DNA from: Firmicutes bacterium FC7
Lineage (GTDB): Bacteria > Bacillota > Clostridia > Tissierellales > Tissierellaceae
Direction: 5' to 3'
NCBI GenBank assembly: GCA_022760735.1
Contig: JAKELU010000004.1
Location: forward strand, 80,583 to 144,582
Length of the DNA: 64,000 nucleotides
Part shown: piece by piece, positions 45,893 to 53,886 of the stretch
How the letters are laid out: each line of letters begins with the position of its first letter
How positions within the stretch are numbered: the first letter of the stretch is position 1
Translations under genes and position numbers: made by a program
The notes under the pieces: generated by a model
Databases searched by the model: none
The model's input: only the letters and a program-made list of their open reading frames with translations
What the model was told of the DNA's origin: nothing

Positions 45893-47164
45893 TTATAAAT
45901 TAGCAGCTTTACTTGCTTTTTTATTACCTATTAAAACAGCTGCATTATCATAATCTATTTCTCCTTCTGTTCCTGCAACTACAATTGATGCTGATAGATT
46001 TCCTGCTACGTTTACCGTTGTTCTACCCATATCTAATATTCTTTCTATACCAGCTATTAATGCCATTCCTTCAACAGGAAGTCCGACTGAAGATAGTACC
46101 ATAGTTAGCATTATAAATCCTGCACCTGGTACGCCTGCTGTTCCTACAGATGCTAGAGTCGCTGTTAAAATTATAGTTAACTGCTGACTCAATGTAAGAT
46201 CTATTCCATAAACTTGGGCTATAAACACAGCACATGCACCTTGGAAAATAGCAGTTCCATCCATATTTACTGTGGTTCCTAAAGGTAGTACAAAGCTAGA
46301 GATGGATTCTGATACACCAAAGTCTTCTTGGGCTATCTTCATTCCTAAAGGCAATGTTGCTGCACCACTACTTGTACTAAATGCCATGGCAAAAGCAGGA
46401 GCGCCACCTTTAAAAAATTGTAATATTGAAAACCTTGACCATATTTTGATAGTCGTTGAATATGTTATCAATACATGTAATAAGTATGCAGAATAGCAAA
46501 CAAATATTAACCTTATTAGAGGTAATAATACATGAGGACCATTGTTTGCAACAACTGGTGTCATCAATGCAAATACACCATATGGAGCTAAATTCATTAT
46601 CTTCTCAGTAAGTTTATACATAATTTCTGCTAAACTGTAACAGAAATTTAAGTATGCTTGTCCCTTTTCGCCTATAAATGTTGCTCCTATTCCAGTTAAA
46701 ATTGCAAAGAATATTATCTGAAGCATATTTCCATTAACCAATGCATCAAATGGATTTGTAGGCACTATATTTATAATTGTATCAACCAATGATGGAGCTT
46801 CTGCAGCTTCCTGAACCACAGGTTCTGATAAGGATAATGTAATCCCTATGCCAGGTTTTAATACATTTGAAACAAATAAACCAATAAATACAGCAAAAGC
46901 AGTTGTTACGAAAAAGTATATCATTGTCTTGCCGCCAACTCTACCTAATTTTTTCACATCACCTATACTTGCAGCTCCTACAACTAATGAAGCAAATACT
47001 AAAGGTACTATTGTCATTTTTACTAAGTTCAAGAATAGTGTTCCAAAAGGTTTTATATAATTATCCGGTATTGATGGGTTAGAAAGAAATAGTATACCTA
47101 CTGCAACCCCTAAAACTAAACCTATCATAATTTTTGAGACTAGGCTCATTTTTTTCTTTTCCAT
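45893..47164 (-). CDS. Dicarboxylate/amino acid:cation symporter (GltP/DctA family)
   Basis: A 423-residue DAACS-family transporter. It has the two re-entrant hairpin signatures, AFSTSSGAATLPLGMK and the DGTAIFQGACAVFIAQ region, and LTATLASVGTAGVPGAGF, plus the substrate-binding NVAGNLSASIV near the end. It imports glutamate, aspartate or C4-dicarboxylates with Na+ or H+. AAGGGGG precedes the ATG. It overlaps by 19 bp the end of a decayed malic enzyme fragment. Confidence 0.94.
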   Translation of the reverse strand: MEKKKMSLVSKIMIGLVLGVAVGILFLSNPSIPDNYIKPFGTLFLNLVKMTIVPLVFASLVVGAASIGDVKKLGRVGGKTMIYFFVTTAFAVFIGLFVSNVLKPGIGITLSLSEPVVQEAAEAPSLVDTIINIVPTNPFDALVNGNMLQIIFFAILTGIGATFIGEKGQAYLNFCYSLAEIMYKLTEKIMNLAPYGVFALMTPVVANNGPHVLLPLIRLIFVCYSAYLLHVLITYSTTIKIWSRFSILQFFKGGAPAFAMAFSTSSGAATLPLGMKIAQEDFGVSESISSFVLPLGTTVNMDGTAIFQGACAVFIAQVYGIDLTLSQQLTIILTATLASVGTAGVPGAGFIMLTMVLSSVGLPVEGMALIAGIERILDMGRTTVNVAGNLSASIVVAGTEGEIDYDNAAVLIGNKKASKAANL

Positions 47165-47406
47165 GTGTTTTCCCCCTTATGATTAAAGTGTCTGGTTTCT
47201 TCCGATGTGACTCTTACCACTCCAGTTTTTCGCAGCATCTTTAACTGCTTTTGCACATCAGACATTAAGTCTGGAACAGTTAGCATAGCAAATATAATAG
47301 AATCATTATTCATTGATTTTACCATATCAGCGCTTAATACACCAGCGTAAGATATATCTATAAATACATCACCACCAATTAAAACATCTTCCAATGAATC
47401 ATAATC
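47146..47406 (-). pseudogene. Malic enzyme fragment
   Basis: The translated frame reads DSLEDVLIGGDVFIDIS, then GVLSADMVKSMNNDSIIFAML. This matches the NAD-binding part of malic enzymes (pattern GADVFIGVSAPGVL...MVKSM...IIFAMANP), but only about 60 residues survive. AMANP is degraded to AMLTVP, both ends are missing, and the frame begins after a stop at 47407-47409 with only a TTG start. The C-terminal 25 residues do not match the family. It is a remnant, not a working enzyme. Confidence 0.7.
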
Positions 47407-47599
47407 TCACATGTACCAAAAAAGATAAGACAATTGACAAACTCTAATAAAATATAATCACAAAACTATATTTTAAAAGAAGCTTGTCATTGTCTCATCA
47501 TGATTTTACACAAATTAGCTTAGTTATAAAGAATAAATATCGAAATTATCTTAATATCATATTTTAAATGACCTAGTGTGAAAATTTAACAACATTAAT

Positions 47600-47776
47600 T
47601 TATATTAAGAACATAGCTACAATTGTAGTTACTGCTAATCCTATAACTACAGGCTTGAAATTTCTTCTTGTTAATTCAAAAGGATCCACTCCACAAATTG
47701 CTGCAACTGGAATTACAGCCCATGGAATTAAAGTTCCGCCTCCTACCCAATAACAACCACTGGGACTTTGTGATGA
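47600..47776 (-). pseudogene. C-terminal fragment of a membrane transporter
   Basis: The minus-strand frame between stops runs 58 codons and ends at a natural stop (47600-47602). It reads GCYWVGGGTLIPWAVIP, then GVDPFELTRRNFKPVV and a hydrophobic tail. This looks like the last membrane helices of an ion or carboxylate transporter; the family is not certain. There is no start codon. The upstream break falls within 10 bp of a terminator and close to the mobile region, so the gene was cut by insertion or deletion. The 190 bp between this and the malic enzyme fragment shows nothing I recognise. Confidence 0.65.
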
Positions 47777-47778
47777 TT

Positions 47779-47804
47779 AAAGGACCTAATTAAAGGTCCT
47801 TTTT
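47779..47804 (+). terminator. Hairpin at the boundary of the mobile region, copy 1
   Basis: AAAGGACC (47779-47786) and GGTCCTTT (47795-47802) with a T-run to the right. It closely resembles the hairpin at 47959-47980. Confidence 0.7.
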
Positions 47805-47929
47805 AATTAATAAATAGTTACGTAATGGTAACAAATATGAGAAACTATGAAATTTCAACTAAAAGAGCTATTTTTATCGTATATAATAATTTTCTCGATA
47901 TGAATAAATGCAAATAATTGTGAATAAAT

Positions 47930-47954
47930 TTTTGACGTTTTTTTGCCGTCAAAA
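47930..47954. repeat. Inverted repeat near the element edge
   Basis: TTTTGACG (47930-47937) and CGTCAAAA (47947-47954), perfect, with a T-rich 9-base gap. It lies just outside the large ATPase gene and could be a terminator part or a recombination site. Confidence 0.35.
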
Positions 47955-47958
47955 GAAT

Positions 47959-47980
47959 AAGGACCAATTAAGGTCCTTTT
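47959..47980 (-). terminator. Terminator after the large ATPase gene
   Basis: AAGGACC (47959-47965) and GGTCCTT (47972-47978), loop AATTAA, one base before the ATPase stop codon. It is a near copy of the hairpin at 47779. Confidence 0.7.
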
Positions 47981-50308
47981 CTATTTTATAGGTTTAGGTA
48001 ATTTAGTTATAAACTTTGCCCAACCTTTTTCATACTTAATCAGATTAAGGCTATGGTATCTCTTTAGATTCAATAGATCTTCTACCTCATAAGGATATAA
48101 TTCGTCCTTTAATTCTTTATAATTGTCTTTATCGCATCCACTAATTAACATATAAGAACTATTAGCAGCCTTTAATTCATCCCTTATAATACCTATCTGA
48201 CCTAAGTAATGACAACTGATTATAGGCTTACAAGTGAATTTAGCAATTTGAGATAACTTACTTCTTAAAAATTCCTGACAATTTGGTACCTGGTATAATT
48301 CATCAAATACTATATTAACTTTCACCCTTTTATCTTCCTCTGGTATATCCCATTTTCTCTTTTGCAATGCTCCCCATATTTTAGTTAACCAATAAGTTGC
48401 ATATATATCTTTCTCTGTTTCTGTATTAAACATTATTTCAGGCATTTTAATACAGATTAATTGACCTTTTTGCATTTCATCAATCAAGTTAATATTATTA
48501 CTACAGTCTTTTTTTAGCATAAGCTCCATGTATGTATTTTGCTTTAGTTTATTAACCCTGTTTAATATTCCTTGTACATAGCTTAGTTTAGTCCCGATTA
48601 TTTCTGATGGAGTATCTTTAGTGGCTTTAGACCATTCGTCAAGTTCTTGTAAAGCTAATATATATTCTTTCAAGTTATCCTTTTGGTTTTCGGGAATATT
48701 ATCTATATAGTATTTTCTCGATAAATGATTTTGCAGGATTTCAAATACATCTTTAATAGGCCCATCTTGAATAAATACTACTACAGCTGCAGCTTCTAAA
48801 TATCTTTCCATTCTAGCGCGAAGTTCTCCGTCATCGCTGTTTATAGAATTTATCAACGTCATTAATTGACTTGTTTTTGCTTTTGCACACCTATATACTT
48901 CAAATACATTATTGTTCATAGGTGTAACCTCATTATATCCTAATCCTTGTAGGTTATTAAAATCACTACAATCAATATTTAATACCTTATCTGGATTAAT
49001 TACACTAGCTACTTCTTCAGATAGCTCTGCATTGCCACAAAAGTCAAATAAAATCGTACATTCTCCATGTTTAATACTATCATTTGATAAGTTAGCAATT
49101 AGCTTTGTTTTACCAGCTCTTGTAGGGCCTATAATAGTTAAAGTTAAGTTTCTTAAATCTTTATCCTCAGTTAAATATGATTTCGTCACTTGCCCTTTAA
49201 ACGTATTGTCACCTATACACATTACACCTTGTTGGAGTTCCTCAGGAACTTGACTTTCAAAAGTATCTATTTTATCAATAAAGTTATATTGTTCTAATAG
49301 TTCTCTACCAGGTAGTGCTATAAAGTTTTGACATTCAAGTGTACTGACTTTAATTGAATCAGTATTTTGCCATCTATAATCGTTTATTTGGAAACTTTTC
49401 TTTTGTTTCTTATGTATTAGTTCGTTATCCTCTGAAATGCTTTTAAAACTCTGTATAACTGCCATAGCGTTATTATCTTTTCTATTCTTATCTGTACTCT
49501 CTGAAATAATTGCTATTTGAGTATCTAGTACAGTTTGCTCCTTTTTATTTCTAGTTGCAGAACTTAGTTCTTTAGAGTTTAGCCTTGCAGCTAATAGATC
49601 TACTAAACTATCTTCTTTTACGTTTGTATTTGCTACTACCCCTAATACATCATTTGCTGTATCGGTTATTATACTCATTACTGCAATTACAAGATTTAAT
49701 AGCATTTTCCCAATATATGCAGCATTAAATTTTTCTCTATCTATTGGTTTGTTTTCTTTTAATTTCTTCATGGTATTATCATAATTCGCTCTCCAGGTAA
49801 ATTGAGTGGTAGGCATAAAATTATACAGTATTCCAACTTTATCCCCTTCTTCCATTACATCAATTACATTCATTGAAGATGTTAATAAAGTATTGGTCCT
49901 TCTATCTACTGCCAAAGATAAAGCATCTTCATTCTTATATGTTAGATAGTATTTAACTGCTTCGTCAGAAAAAGTAGGTAACTGATCAACCTCTGTAATT
50001 GTTATTCCCTTCCAGGTATCTCCTATTTTATCTTTGATTAATCCTAAATGTTGTTTTGGTATAATAAAGTAAAACTCAACTCGCTTTTTCTCAATATACA
50101 TAAAGTAAACTACTTTAGATGGTTTATAAATAAGTCTCTGTTTATCTACTTTTCTTATTCTGGCTCTAAGATTCATATAAAGTGAGCTAATTGCCTTTGC
50201 TATTTTATCCGAATTGTAATTTCTAATAGAGTTGTTTGGAGTAAGTTTTAGATAAACATATTCAGGATTAATTATCTTATAATATTCCGTTAGTTTTAAG
50301 GTTTTCAA
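47981..50308 (-). CDS. Large HerA/TraG-type secretion-like ATPase
   Basis: A 775-residue P-loop ATPase. The first 350 residues are a mixed domain of unknown type with a possible membrane stretch near 198-220. The motor domain has Walker A GPTRAGKTKL near 393-401 and Walker B VNIVFDELYQ near 662. A CHYLGQIGIIRDEL segment near 700 resembles the sensor region of conjugation and HerA-type motors. It would drive DNA or protein movement at the membrane. It follows two small membrane proteins with no gaps. No relaxase is near. Zot-type phage assembly or a T4SS-like role are alternatives. Confidence 0.75.
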   Translation of the reverse strand: MKTLKLTEYYKIINPEYVYLKLTPNNSIRNYNSDKIAKAISSLYMNLRARIRKVDKQRLIYKPSKVVYFMYIEKKRVEFYFIIPKQHLGLIKDKIGDTWKGITITEVDQLPTFSDEAVKYYLTYKNEDALSLAVDRRTNTLLTSSMNVIDVMEEGDKVGILYNFMPTTQFTWRANYDNTMKKLKENKPIDREKFNAAYIGKMLLNLVIAVMSIITDTANDVLGVVANTNVKEDSLVDLLAARLNSKELSSATRNKKEQTVLDTQIAIISESTDKNRKDNNAMAVIQSFKSISEDNELIHKKQKKSFQINDYRWQNTDSIKVSTLECQNFIALPGRELLEQYNFIDKIDTFESQVPEELQQGVMCIGDNTFKGQVTKSYLTEDKDLRNLTLTIIGPTRAGKTKLIANLSNDSIKHGECTILFDFCGNAELSEEVASVINPDKVLNIDCSDFNNLQGLGYNEVTPMNNNVFEVYRCAKAKTSQLMTLINSINSDDGELRARMERYLEAAAVVVFIQDGPIKDVFEILQNHLSRKYYIDNIPENQKDNLKEYILALQELDEWSKATKDTPSEIIGTKLSYVQGILNRVNKLKQNTYMELMLKKDCSNNINLIDEMQKGQLICIKMPEIMFNTETEKDIYATYWLTKIWGALQKRKWDIPEEDKRVKVNIVFDELYQVPNCQEFLRSKLSQIAKFTCKPIISCHYLGQIGIIRDELKAANSSYMLISGCDKDNYKELKDELYPYEVEDLLNLKRYHSLNLIKYEKGWAKFITKLPKPIK

Positions 50309-50563
50309 TCATATCACCACCGATATAGCTTTTATAAGAACATAAGTTATTATGGTAAAATTCATTATTCTTAATGGCTTACGTGATTTAGTGCCTATAT
50401 AGTAAATTAAACAAGCTATAGATATTAAAACTGCTAACCAATAACTTACATCTACTAACCAATTGAATATAACTATAGGATGTGTTATAACATAAAAGAA
50501 CTTACTAATCGGTGCTAATGTTTCTTGTAGGCTTTGGAATATTTCTTGCAATCTACCAACCAT
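50309..50563 (-). CDS. Small membrane protein of the secretion-like cassette
   Basis: An 84-residue protein with an amphipathic start and about three membrane segments: FFYVITHPIVIFNWLV, WLAVLISIACLIYYI and FTIITYVLIKAISVVI, with a basic GTKSRKP turn. No family is recognised. It starts one base after the pilin-like gene ends and stops one base before the ATPase gene, so the three are made together. Confidence 0.75.
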   Translation of the reverse strand: MVGRLQEIFQSLQETLAPISKFFYVITHPIVIFNWLVDVSYWLAVLISIACLIYYIGTKSRKPLRIMNFTIITYVLIKAISVVI

Positions 50564-50854
50564 CTAAAACACTCCTTCCACTAATCGTAATAACCATGGA
50601 ATCATGAATAAAGCTCCATACATCAATAGATACTTTGTGATTATTCCACCTAATGAATGAGTATCACCTGACATTGCAGCTTTCATAATGTCTTGTATAG
50701 CTTTAATTAAGATAACCCAGTAAGCAATCCTTCTAAAGATAGAAAGTATTCTATTTCCGGCAGAATCTAATTTATCTAAATTGCCTGCAAAAGAAACTGT
50801 ATAAAAAGAAAACAGAATGCTCATAATAATCATAAGAACCAATATCTTTTTCAA
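50564..50854 (-). CDS. Signal-peptide two-helix membrane protein, VirB2/TrbC pilin-like
   Basis: A 96-residue protein. It has a signal peptide (MKKILVLMIIMSILFSF, cleavage near AFAG-like SFAG), a short soluble part and two membrane helices joined by a DTHSLGG loop. This is the layout of VirB2/TrbC pilins of type IV secretion systems. Similarity is in architecture rather than clear sequence. It heads the three-gene membrane/ATPase block and has a GGAGG ribosome site. Confidence 0.6.
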   Translation of the reverse strand: MKKILVLMIIMSILFSFYTVSFAGNLDKLDSAGNRILSIFRRIAYWVILIKAIQDIMKAAMSGDTHSLGGIITKYLLMYGALFMIPWLLRLVEGVF

Positions 50855-50900
50855 ATTGACAACCTCCTTCTTAATAATTAAACCGAAAGGAATGAACTAA

Positions 50901-50969
50901 ATGGAATGGGCAGCATTTGGAGTTATAGTTTTAATAGATATAGTTGAATTTTTTATGAGAATTTCATGA
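50901..50969 (+). CDS. Possible 22-residue hydrophobic peptide
   Basis: A tiny rightward ORF in an otherwise leftward region. GAAAGGAATG lies about 10 bases before the ATG. The peptide begins MEWAAFGVIVLIDIVEFF and is one membrane helix. Size and nature recall type I toxins or small phage membrane peptides. It is not proven to be translated. Confidence 0.35.
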   Translation: MEWAAFGVIVLIDIVEFFMRIS

Positions 50970-51002
50970 TGTACTAGCATTTTTTTCAGTTTCATTTCAT
51001 AT

Positions 51003-51049
51003 GCTGGGAGTAAAGGCTTTGAAGCATAGCGAAGAGACTTACTCCTAGC
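51003..51049. repeat. Long inverted repeat beside the RHH-like gene
   Basis: GCTGGGAGTAA (51003-51013) and TTACTCCTAGC (51039-51049) pair over 11 positions with one wobble and a 25-base loop; TATGC (51000-51004) and GCATA (51056-51060) could extend it. It has no T-run on either strand, so it is not a plain terminator. It may be an operator, origin or structured RNA. Confidence 0.5.
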
Positions 51050-51061
51050 TACCTGGCATAC

Positions 51062-51292
51062 TTATTGTCTATTATTATCGGTGTTCTTTGCACCGATATT
51101 TTTTATTTGTTCTGCTGTTTCTCTAAGATATTTATTAACCTCTTTTCTTACAATCTCGCTAATATCAACGTTTTTCATATCTTTTCTTATCAGTTCTTTT
51201 ATATAATTAGTTTGATTCCCTTTAGTTTCTAAGAACTCTAACAAATCTTTATCCTCTTTAATGTCAAAGTAAAAACCTTTTAACTTTTTCAT
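51062..51292 (-). CDS. Small ribbon-helix-helix-like DNA-binding protein
   Basis: A 76-residue basic protein. It has a strand KGFYFDIKEDKDLLEFL followed by a helix with NQTNYIKELIRKDM, the pattern of plasmid and ICE RHH proteins. The C-terminus is a charged helix. ATG at 51292 follows GGAGG; the frame is open 6 codons more. It lies upstream of the pilin-like gene and could repress the cassette. Confidence 0.6.
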   Translation of the reverse strand: MKKLKGFYFDIKEDKDLLEFLETKGNQTNYIKELIRKDMKNVDISEIVRKEVNKYLRETAEQIKNIGAKNTDNNRQ

Positions 51293-51387
51293 ATAGACCT
51301 CCTTTAACATTTTTTAACTTTTAATAATTTGTATGCTATATAGCATACAATATGTCTGTCCTAGCTGAAATAAAAATAAAAAAATAC

Positions 51388-51591
51388 CTAGAAAATTAAT
51401 TCTAGGTAGAATATTTCATTTACAGACCTATTTAGTTTGTCAGATATTTTTAATGCTATTTCTAAAGAAGGTACAGTATCAATTTCATATTTTATATATT
51501 GTTTATAATTTATATCTAACATATCAGCAAATTGTGTTTTATTCATCATATACTCTCTCATTCTAATTTCTTTTAACCTATTTTTAACCAT
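51388..51591 (-). CDS. Cro/CI-type helix-turn-helix regulator
   Basis: A 67-residue HTH_3-like regulator: NRLKEIRMREYMMNKTQFADML, then the recognition region DINYKQYIKYE and ALKISDKLNRSVNEIF. This is a phage-type regulator of the short form. The 257 bp upstream (51592-51848) holds only the terminator of the next gene and AT-rich sequence. Confidence 0.85.
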   Translation of the reverse strand: MVKNRLKEIRMREYMMNKTQFADMLDINYKQYIKYEIDTVPSLEIALKISDKLNRSVNEIFYLELIF

Positions 51592-51805
51592 TTTATCCCC
51601 TCCGTATGAGGAATTATTCTACTTCAATACTAAAATATCCTTCTTTATGTATAAATTAATTTATGACCTCTTATTTGCCATTGTGGCACGATTTTATATG
51701 TTAGTATAGCAATTAATCATTAAATATATAAAGCCTCTTGTATACCCTTGTTTTTTAAGTTAATTTAATCTGCATTTGTAATTACATTATCAAAAAATAA
51801 AAAAG

Positions 51806-51826
51806 ACCAGGATGGTTAGTCCTGGT
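51806..51826 (-). terminator. Terminator after the DUF2283 gene
   Basis: ACCAGGA (51806-51812) and TCCTGGT (51820-51826) form a 7-bp stem, followed on the minus strand by CTTTTTTATTTTTTG. Confidence 0.85.
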
Positions 51827-51848
51827 ATCTATTATTGGATTATTTTAT

Positions 51849-52082
51849 CTAGATTACAAAATCAAATTCTACTGGTATTGTTTCCTTTAATTTCAATTTA
51901 TTTCTAGTAGAATAATATAAAATTTCGACACCGATTAAATTGTCTGTGATTTCATCTCTTATAAAATAAACACCCTTACACTCTTCATTTGAATATATTT
52001 TTTCAGCCCTACCTAAATAAAGATTCAAACTATCAGCGATAGGATCATAATAATAGGATATATTATTTTTTTGAACTATCAT
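51849..52082 (-). CDS. DUF2283-family protein, possible antitoxin
   Basis: A 77-residue protein with the DUF2283 pattern: ISYYYDPIADSLNLYL near the start and LIGVEILYYSTRN near 50. DUF2283 proteins often sit beside small toxins such as DUF4258 and are thought to be antitoxins. It overlaps the end of the upstream gene by 20 bp. Confidence 0.7.
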   Translation of the reverse strand: MIVQKNNISYYYDPIADSLNLYLGRAEKIYSNEECKGVYFIRDEITDNLIGVEILYYSTRNKLKLKETIPVEFDFVI

Positions 52083-52482
52083 ATATAATCCTACCTCCTT
52101 TCCTTACACCTCTAATCCTACCATTCATTTTATGTGTGGTTACTATGTCGCCGTTATTTTTTTGATCAAAATCCACTATTGTTTTAATAATACCCAATTT
52201 ATCTTCCTTATCAAAGAAAAATCTATAATATTCTTCTCTTTTCTCATTAGGTATTTCGATTTCATTACCATAGTCATCACATACTAACTTAGTATCCTGC
52301 AAAATATAATGTGGATGTTCAACACTATTCTCTACTTCATTATAATAGTTAGACATTTCGGGATGGCTGTTACCACACTCTCCATTATTATTAGTATTGT
52401 GATAATTACATATTTTATACTCCCAAGTTGATTTTTTCAACTTAATTTCCCTATTAAAAGGGTCTTTCTTAATAAACATCAT
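52063..52482 (-). CDS. Putative PBECR-like nuclease/toxin protein
   Basis: A 139-residue protein of the mobile region. Residues near 20-60 contain several His and Cys, and HPEM; then HPHYILQDTKLV and TIVDFDQKNNGDIVTTHKM. The order (H-P-E-M, HP-x-x-I-x-x-D, K-T-I-V, D-I-V-T-T-H) resembles the phage Barnase-EndoU-ColicinE5-RelE (PBECR) fold, but I recognise it weakly. It is followed by the DUF2283 gene with overlap, as in toxin-antitoxin pairs. Confidence 0.4.
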   Translation of the reverse strand: MMFIKKDPFNREIKLKKSTWEYKICNYHNTNNNGECGNSHPEMSNYYNEVENSVEHPHYILQDTKLVCDDYGNEIEIPNEKREEYYRFFFDKEDKLGIIKTIVDFDQKNNGDIVTTHKMNGRIRGVRKGGRIIYDSSKK

Positions 52483-52515
52483 ATGTATGCACTCCTAAAA
52501 GAATTACAATTATTT

Positions 52516-52800
52516 TTACTCCATATGTTCTTGAGTATTTGGTTCTATATTTATTTCACCAAAAGTATCTTCGTAGTCTTTAAGAGCAGAATTTAATAAC
52601 TCTATTAATGATTTTGCATACTGTGGACTCATTACAACCTTTGCCTGCTCTTGTGTAGCATCAGAAATTCTCATGAAAAAGTTAATAATTAAGTCATATG
52701 TACTCATATTTACTACAGCATAATTTGCATAATATGTTGGCATGTCCTTAATTATAACATCATCTAATTCTAATTCCAAATTTTCTCTTACTTCAGACAT
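52516..52800 (-). CDS. DUF3467-family protein
   Basis: A 94-residue protein matching DUF3467: TYYANYAVVNMSTYDLIINF, then VVMSPQYAKSLIELLNSAL and YEDTFGEI. Its function is unknown; members occur in phages and bacteria. ATG at 52800 follows AGGGGG, while the frame extends 19 codons further. It lies between the lysis module and the putative toxin pair. Confidence 0.8.
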   Translation of the reverse strand: MSEVRENLELELDDVIIKDMPTYYANYAVVNMSTYDLIINFFMRISDATQEQAKVVMSPQYAKSLIELLNSALKDYEDTFGEINIEPNTQEHME

Positions 52801-52971
52801 AATACATCCCCCTAGTTGTATAATATTTTGTTTTAATACTTCAATATCTTTTTTCAATATCCTTCTTTTTTTGTAAAAACTGTGGATAAGTATTTATCGA
52901 CTTTATTCGACATTTGGTTTATTATTATGCCTTTACCTATATTATCATGCCGCACGCCAAAAATAAAAAAA

Positions 52972-52992
52972 GCCCTGGTTTTATTCCAGGGC
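52972..52992 (-). terminator. Terminator of the prophage late operon
   Basis: GCCCTGG (52972-52978) and CCAGGGC (52986-52992) with a T7 run on the minus strand, overlapping the stop of the holin gene. Confidence 0.88.
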
Positions 52993-53292
52993 ATCTTCTT
53001 CATCTTCTATTCTCTTTTTAGTAGTTTGTATTTTTAGTTGATGGACATATACTGCCATTCCAGCTGCAAGTATTCCTTGTAGGATTCCAGTTACTATTAC
53101 TGGGGCATAGAATCCTTCAGCAAAGCCAAGAATTAATACTGCAAATAAAATACCTAACACTCCAAGAATAATAGGTATGGTCCAATCTTTAATAAAAGTA
53201 ATCTTCTTTAGCACTAGCCCTAGTATTATGAGCACTGGGATTAATATCAGGATCTCTGGCCTTATAAAACTTAATATTTCATTACCTATCAT
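52981..53292 (-). CDS. Phage holin, Hol44 (SPP1) type
   Basis: A 103-residue membrane protein: three membrane segments (EILILIPVLIILGLVL, TIPIILGVLGILFAVLILGF and APVIVTGILQGILAAGMAVYV) and a charged, Lys/Glu-rich tail. This fits the Hol44 family of phage holins, which open the membrane for endolysin. It begins right after the amidase stop. Confidence 0.85.
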   Translation of the reverse strand: MIGNEILSFIRPEILILIPVLIILGLVLKKITFIKDWTIPIILGVLGILFAVLILGFAEGFYAPVIVTGILQGILAAGMAVYVHQLKIQTTKKRIEDEEDALE

Positions 53293-53886
53293 TTATTTCA
53301 CACTCCCTAAATAATTTAATAAACCTTCAGCTATATGATCTGCACAAAGTTGTCTAAAATTATTGTCTTTCAGTTTTTCTGCAGCTTCTTTATTAGTATA
53401 GAATTCATGCTCTACTAATACCGCAGGCATCTTTGTGTTAGTTAGTACAACAAAATTTGCTTCTTTGATGCCTCTATTCTTTATCTCAGTACCTATACCT
53501 AGAATATTTCTTCCAGCTTCTAATACACATTTAGCAATCTCATGAGCTTCACTTCCATGCTTGTACACAAATATTTCATAACCTGAAGCATTAGGATTAG
53601 TTGCTGCATTAGCATGAATAGATACAAATATTACTTTACCTTTTATTTTATTTGCGATATTACACCGTTCTAATAAATTTAACCTTCTTCCTTTTTCGGT
53701 GTATTCTGAATAAGGATGATTTTCAGTAGTTATTGTAAATACTACATTTACATAAGGTTCTAGTAATTTTGCAAGTCTATGAGCTACATCATCATTGAAC
53801 TCATATTCTCTTAACCCATTACCTTGCTTACCAGGAGTATCTTCCCTATGGCCTGGATCTATTACGACTGTAATATCGCTTTTTAC
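53293..53886 (-). CDS. N-acetylmuramoyl-L-alanine amidase domain, entered by -1 frameshift
   Basis: About 197 residues of an Amidase_3 zinc enzyme. It has VVIDPGHRED (metal His), NGLREYEF (metal Glu), IFVSIHANAAT (metal His) and AVLVEHEFYTN (catalytic Glu). The frame is open from the end of the protease gene, but has no ATG, GTG or TTG before VYKHGSEA, and that late GTG would lose all the metal ligands. A -1 slip at A AAA AAG (53886-53892) puts the ribosome exactly in this frame at GTA. The product would be a 551-residue protease-SLH-amidase fusion. A mutation or base-call error in the A6 run is the alternative. Confidence 0.8.
   Translation of the reverse strand, partial: VKSDITVVIDPGHREDTPGKQGNGLREYEFNDDVAHRLAKLLEPYVNVVFTITTENHPYSEYTEKGRRLNLLERCNIANKIKGKVIFVSIHANAATNPNASGYEIFVYKHGSEAHEIAKCVLEAGRNILGIGTEIKNRGIKEANFVVLTNTKMPAVLVEHEFYTNKEAAEKLKDNNFRQLCADHIAEGLLNYLGSVK

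Noticed and set aside
48912-49253. Rightward 113-codon ORF inside the ATPase gene
   Set aside because: It is an antisense frame of a clearly coding gene, with no ribosome site or family pattern.
47981-50308. Large ATPase as a chromosomal FtsK/SpoIIIE translocase
   Set aside because: It lacks the four-helix membrane part and the gamma DNA-binding domain, and its neighbours are small element genes.
53293-53568. Stand-alone 91-residue protein starting at an internal GTG
   Set aside because: It would be only the last third of an amidase without its metal ligands; the same frame continues upstream to the slippery site.
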